A stretch of DNA of 64,000 nt, taken from the NCBI GenBank assembly GCA_038087015.1, contig JASBNA010000045.1, forward strand, positions 62,001 through 126,000, written 5' to 3'. How positions within the stretch are numbered: position 1 is the stretch's first letter; each line of letters begins with the position of its first letter. Below are positions 61,193-64,000 of the stretch, piece by piece. Position numbers and translations under genes: made by a program. The stretch is from Cerrena zonata (Eukaryota; Basidiomycota; Agaricomycetes; Polyporales; Cerrenaceae). Below the pieces are notes generated by a model. That model worked only from the letters and a program-made list of their open reading frames with translations, searched no databases and was not told the DNA's origin.

Positions 61193-63691
61193 TCATTGAT
61201 GCTGGATGAAATTTTTTTGACTGTCTACATCTGACTCATCAGATGTACTGTAATTATCAACTCCCCCGTCTTCATTTACCTTTTGCTCATTCTCCTCATT
61301 CTTTCCTTCTTCTTCAACTTCATCACCTTCTTCTTCTTCTTCTTCGTTATCGTCATCAGACTCCTCGCTCTCTTCTTCGTAATCTTCCTCTTCTTCAGAG
61401 CTGCTTTCTAACTCCTCGCCCGATTCCTCCTCATCTTCGTTTCCAAAAAATTCGTCCAAACTTTGCAATCTGTACGTCTCTTTTGTTTCAGGAAGGTTGT
61501 TTCTATTATGATAACTGGCAGACGAAATCGCATGATTACTGATAATTGGTGGAGATCCTGATCTTGACTTTGCGGAGGAAACCGATGTTACATTACCACC
61601 ACTATTTGATAAATTATTAGTTCTAATTTGTGTTTGCTTTCTGATAGAGGATGGGGGGAGACTAGATTCATCGCTTGTCCAGTCATTTGCCTTGAAATAA
61701 TCGACCAAAGCTGAATGCAAGGATTTGAATTCCTTTGAGCCTAATTCTGTAGATGAGGTGATTGTTGGAACCGGCTTAGGTACTTGTAAAAATAATGATG
61801 CTAGCTGTGATTGTGAGCTGCCGGTGTTCAACAAAACGTGAAACAATCTTGCCCTATCCCTAGTATCATATGATTGATCGTATTTTGCTAACTGCAATAC
61901 GTGCTGGAACATTTTTGAAATAATATTATTTTCAAGGAAGGACAGCATAGCTTCGGTATCATCTTCTCTGTTCTCATTCTTAAAGTTATCGAGCTCAATT
62001 GAAAAAACTTTTGCTGACAATACAAGTATTTCATACCTTACTTTTTCGGCCTCTTTCACAAAATTTTTAATCAAAATCCTCATTACATCAGGAGCTATAG
62101 TATTCTGTGCAACTCCTGTGAATTCCCCAATTATCCAAATGATACTGGCTTTAGCATCGCTTTCTAAGTTCACTTCATCATCTTTCAAAATTAATGAAAG
62201 TCTGTATGTGGTCTTCATTATATCTTGTTTTACATCTTCGGAATTGTGCACAGTTGATTGACTTTGTTTTTGCTGAATCAAGTACCTTGTAACGGTCAAA
62301 AGTTCATTTAAAATACCCCCACCGGTCCTTTTGATTTGTTTAGAGCACCATTTTAAAATCTTTTCATTCCAATATGGGGATATCTGGGAGCAACAACCAA
62401 TTGCCTTTATTGCTTCTTTGGCAATAAGTAAATGGTTATTTGAGTTTAATGCATAATATTTTAACTCATCAAGAATTATCTTGACGTTGTTTTCACTAAT
62501 CAAGGAAGACAAAATCTGAAGTTTGCAAGTAGCAATCGGTATTGTATCCGAAGGGAAAAGGTAAAATTTTTTGTAGTATTGACCAAAGATGGATTTGTCA
62601 TGAGAAGAAACCATTGATATTGTCTGCAATGCAAACAAAGAAATTTGGTTGTTTTTCGATCCTGTAGCAAGTTTACATAATGCCGCATTTAGTTTGAAGT
62701 GTTTGAAAGTCAGTGGGGGTGCTAATAGATAAATAGCTTTTGAGATGCTAAGAATAACAAATTCAGATCTTGAATAAACTAAAACTTTCAAGGAATTGAG
62801 AAATAGTTCGAGATCACTGTCCATTGATACATCGTAGACTGGGAAAGGTATATCTGAATAATCGTCCGGCAAATTGATAACTTGGTTTTCTTCGCTTCTA
62901 AGATATAATTTTGGCCTAGGTAAGAACTTCCGTGAATATTCAACTAATATTTCTATTAAATAGCATTGGGCCCATTCGTCAAGCTGGGACATAATTTCAG
63001 CAAATCTTCGAAAGTTTCCGTGAATCGGATCCCATTTCTTACGATTATTGTTAAGCTCAACTTTTATCTTATAGTAGGCTTTAATCGCCGAGCCAACAAC
63101 CAAAGGATCACTGTCAGCAATAAGTTGACATAAATATTCAAACAATTGCTTTCTATTGATATTTGGGATCTCGTATGCTTTGGCTATAGCTATAGCCGTA
63201 CCAGCTCTTACCCATGGTGTTGGATCAGTCACTGTTCTCTTAATGCACAACAATAAAAGTGAAGAAATTTCTGGGATCCTGATACCTGCAAGAGATCTAA
63301 TAGCTGTTGTTCTTGAGGAGGCATTCTTATCACTTAATGACTTCTGGATCGAATTGATTGATAATAATGCCGTGTCTGGTTGAACTTCGGCGTACCTAGT
63401 TAAATAGATCAAAACTAAGTATTTTATTTTTAAATTGGAGGAAGTTACATTCTTCACAACATCGGCAAAATGAGTCAACCCATCTTCCCCTCTTGAAATT
63501 AGTGATATAACACATTTCATCCCATTTAAAACATCTCTATCAAGCCTAGAATTTAACAATTTTGAAATCTCTTGTGGGCGCAACGAGCTTGGGGTGTCGG
63601 TCAACCTGGAAGAGGCTGACACCGCTGCTTCAATAGTGAGGTCCTTTGCGGACTCCAACATGGAAGATATTTTTGCTAGAGATTCAGTCAT
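61193..63691 (-). CDS. APL6: AP-3 adaptor complex beta subunit (Apl6)
   Basis: The 832-residue protein starts at ATG 63689-63691 (MTESLAKISSMLESAKDLTI); an in-frame TTG extension upstream is rejected. The adaptin N-terminal trunk of HEAT/ARM-type helices fills most of the protein: NSRLDRDVLNGMKCVISLIS, DALVKNVTS-like FADVVKNVTSSNLKIKYLVL, DPTPWVRAGTAIAIAKAYEI. An acidic Glu/Ser/Asp-rich hinge (about 770-820) closes it. The appendage (ear) of animal beta-3 is not evident. Family knowledge: AP-3 carries cargo from the Golgi straight to the vacuole (ALP pathway). Length is close to the S. cerevisiae orthologue (809). Confidence 0.9.
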   Translation of the reverse strand: MTESLAKISSMLESAKDLTIEAAVSASSRLTDTPSSLRPQEISKLLNSRLDRDVLNGMKCVISLISRGEDGLTHFADVVKNVTSSNLKIKYLVLIYLTRYAEVQPDTALLSINSIQKSLSDKNASSRTTAIRSLAGIRIPEISSLLLLCIKRTVTDPTPWVRAGTAIAIAKAYEIPNINRKQLFEYLCQLIADSDPLVVGSAIKAYYKIKVELNNNRKKWDPIHGNFRRFAEIMSQLDEWAQCYLIEILVEYSRKFLPRPKLYLRSEENQVINLPDDYSDIPFPVYDVSMDSDLELFLNSLKVLVYSRSEFVILSISKAIYLLAPPLTFKHFKLNAALCKLATGSKNNQISLFALQTISMVSSHDKSIFGQYYKKFYLFPSDTIPIATCKLQILSSLISENNVKIILDELKYYALNSNNHLLIAKEAIKAIGCCSQISPYWNEKILKWCSKQIKRTGGGILNELLTVTRYLIQQKQSQSTVHNSEDVKQDIMKTTYRLSLILKDDEVNLESDAKASIIWIIGEFTGVAQNTIAPDVMRILIKNFVKEAEKVRYEILVLSAKVFSIELDNFKNENREDDTEAMLSFLENNIISKMFQHVLQLAKYDQSYDTRDRARLFHVLLNTGSSQSQLASLFLQVPKPVPTITSSTELGSKEFKSLHSALVDYFKANDWTSDESSLPPSSIRKQTQIRTNNLSNSGGNVTSVSSAKSRSGSPPIISNHAISSASYHNRNNLPETKETYRLQSLDEFFGNEDEEESGEELESSSEEEEDYEEESEESDDDNEEEEEEGDEVEEEGKNEENEQKVNEDGGVDNYSTSDESDVDSQKNFIQHQ

Positions 63692-63943
63692 CTTATGCAG
63701 AGCTCTAGTTGAAACCTCGCTCAATCCAGGGTATTCTCTTCTCAAACAAGATCAATTGTAAAGCTATGCTTGAACATTGAACAACTTATTAGTCTCAAAT
63801 AAAAAATCCGAATGAAAAGAGAAAAAAAGAATCAGATTTGTGCGTAGACTTCCTAAACAGGAAAGGTATGACAACTTGAGGAAATATAAACTTTACAATT
63901 ACTGCAAAAATGGCTATAAACTATGCATTACTTCATTATATTT

Positions 63944-64000
63944 TCAACGTTTGGCCCTTTTGTTTAGTTTGTCAGCAGCAGACTTCATCCTTTTTCCTAG
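63944..64000 (-). CDS. 3' end of an unidentified gene
   Basis: On the minus strand, an open frame enters from the window edge and ends at TGA 63944-63946 with LGKRMKSAADKLNKRAKR. Its strongly basic, Lys/Arg-rich composition is coding-like and resembles the C-terminus of a nucleolar or ribosome-biogenesis protein. With only 18 residues this cannot be tested here. The 252 bases between it and the APL6 ATG are the APL6 promoter. Confidence 0.4.
   Translation of the reverse strand, partial: LGKRMKSAADKLNKRAKR

Overview
This window is nuclear DNA from a budding yeast, most likely a CTG-clade (Candida/Serinales) species. The signs are an AT-rich genome of mostly intronless genes, short introns with GTATGT and TACTAAC signals, Candida-type gene content (GRR1, SFC1, a MARVEL protein, GPI adhesins) and very rare CTG codons. 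CTG codons are shown here as Leu but may be read as Ser. The species cannot be named from the sequence alone.

Layout. 0-6 kb: the 3' part of a JSN1/PUF-type RNA-binding gene and GRR1. 6-12.1 kb: a broken uncharacterised locus, intron-containing RPL43, VPS25, URA7 and an unlisted 38-residue metallothionein. 12.1-22.4 kb: EMC2, a coiled-coil gene, a mitoribosomal SOD-fold protein, TIP41, GDE1 (SPX-ankyrin-GDPD) and spliced arginase CAR1. 22.4-27.2 kb: repeat-rich DNA around a VIP1-like RRM gene and SFC1, with 12-, 20-, 17- and 22-bp tandem arrays. 27.2-36.5 kb: an AIM25-like scramblase, a UCH37-like hydrolase, OST5, an MPD1-like disulfide isomerase, an FSH1-like hydrolase, an SDT1/PHM8-like nucleotidase, a possible SMC5/6 accessory factor and DUG1. 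36.5-44.9 kb: an atypical eIF4E-family protein, a GATA factor, SAH1 and an amino-acid permease. 44.9-48.5 kb: a gene desert with a decayed Ty1/copia pol and a GC-rich hairpin island. 48.5-51.4 kb: RNase T2, a MARVEL protein and a small mitochondrial protein. 51.8-59.1 kb: two same-strand paralogous GPI-anchored adhesin-like genes, 3.2 kb apart. 61.2-63.7 kb: APL6 (AP-3 beta). The last 57 bases look like the 3' end of another gene.

Most genes are unrelated housekeeping functions. Loose themes are nitrogen and amino-acid use (CAR1, a GATA factor, a permease, TIP41, DUG1), phosphate and glycerophosphodiester handling (GDE1, SDT1/PHM8-like), ER and secretory functions (EMC2, OST5, MPD1, APL6, VPS25) and the cell surface (adhesin pair, MARVEL, RNase T2).

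A technical point matters to any reader: seven otherwise intact genes are each split by a missing single base (eight sites, mostly in homopolymers). Restoring one base per site makes every total length a whole number of codons. This looks like residual indel error in a long-read assembly rather than biology, so these genes are annotated at full extent.
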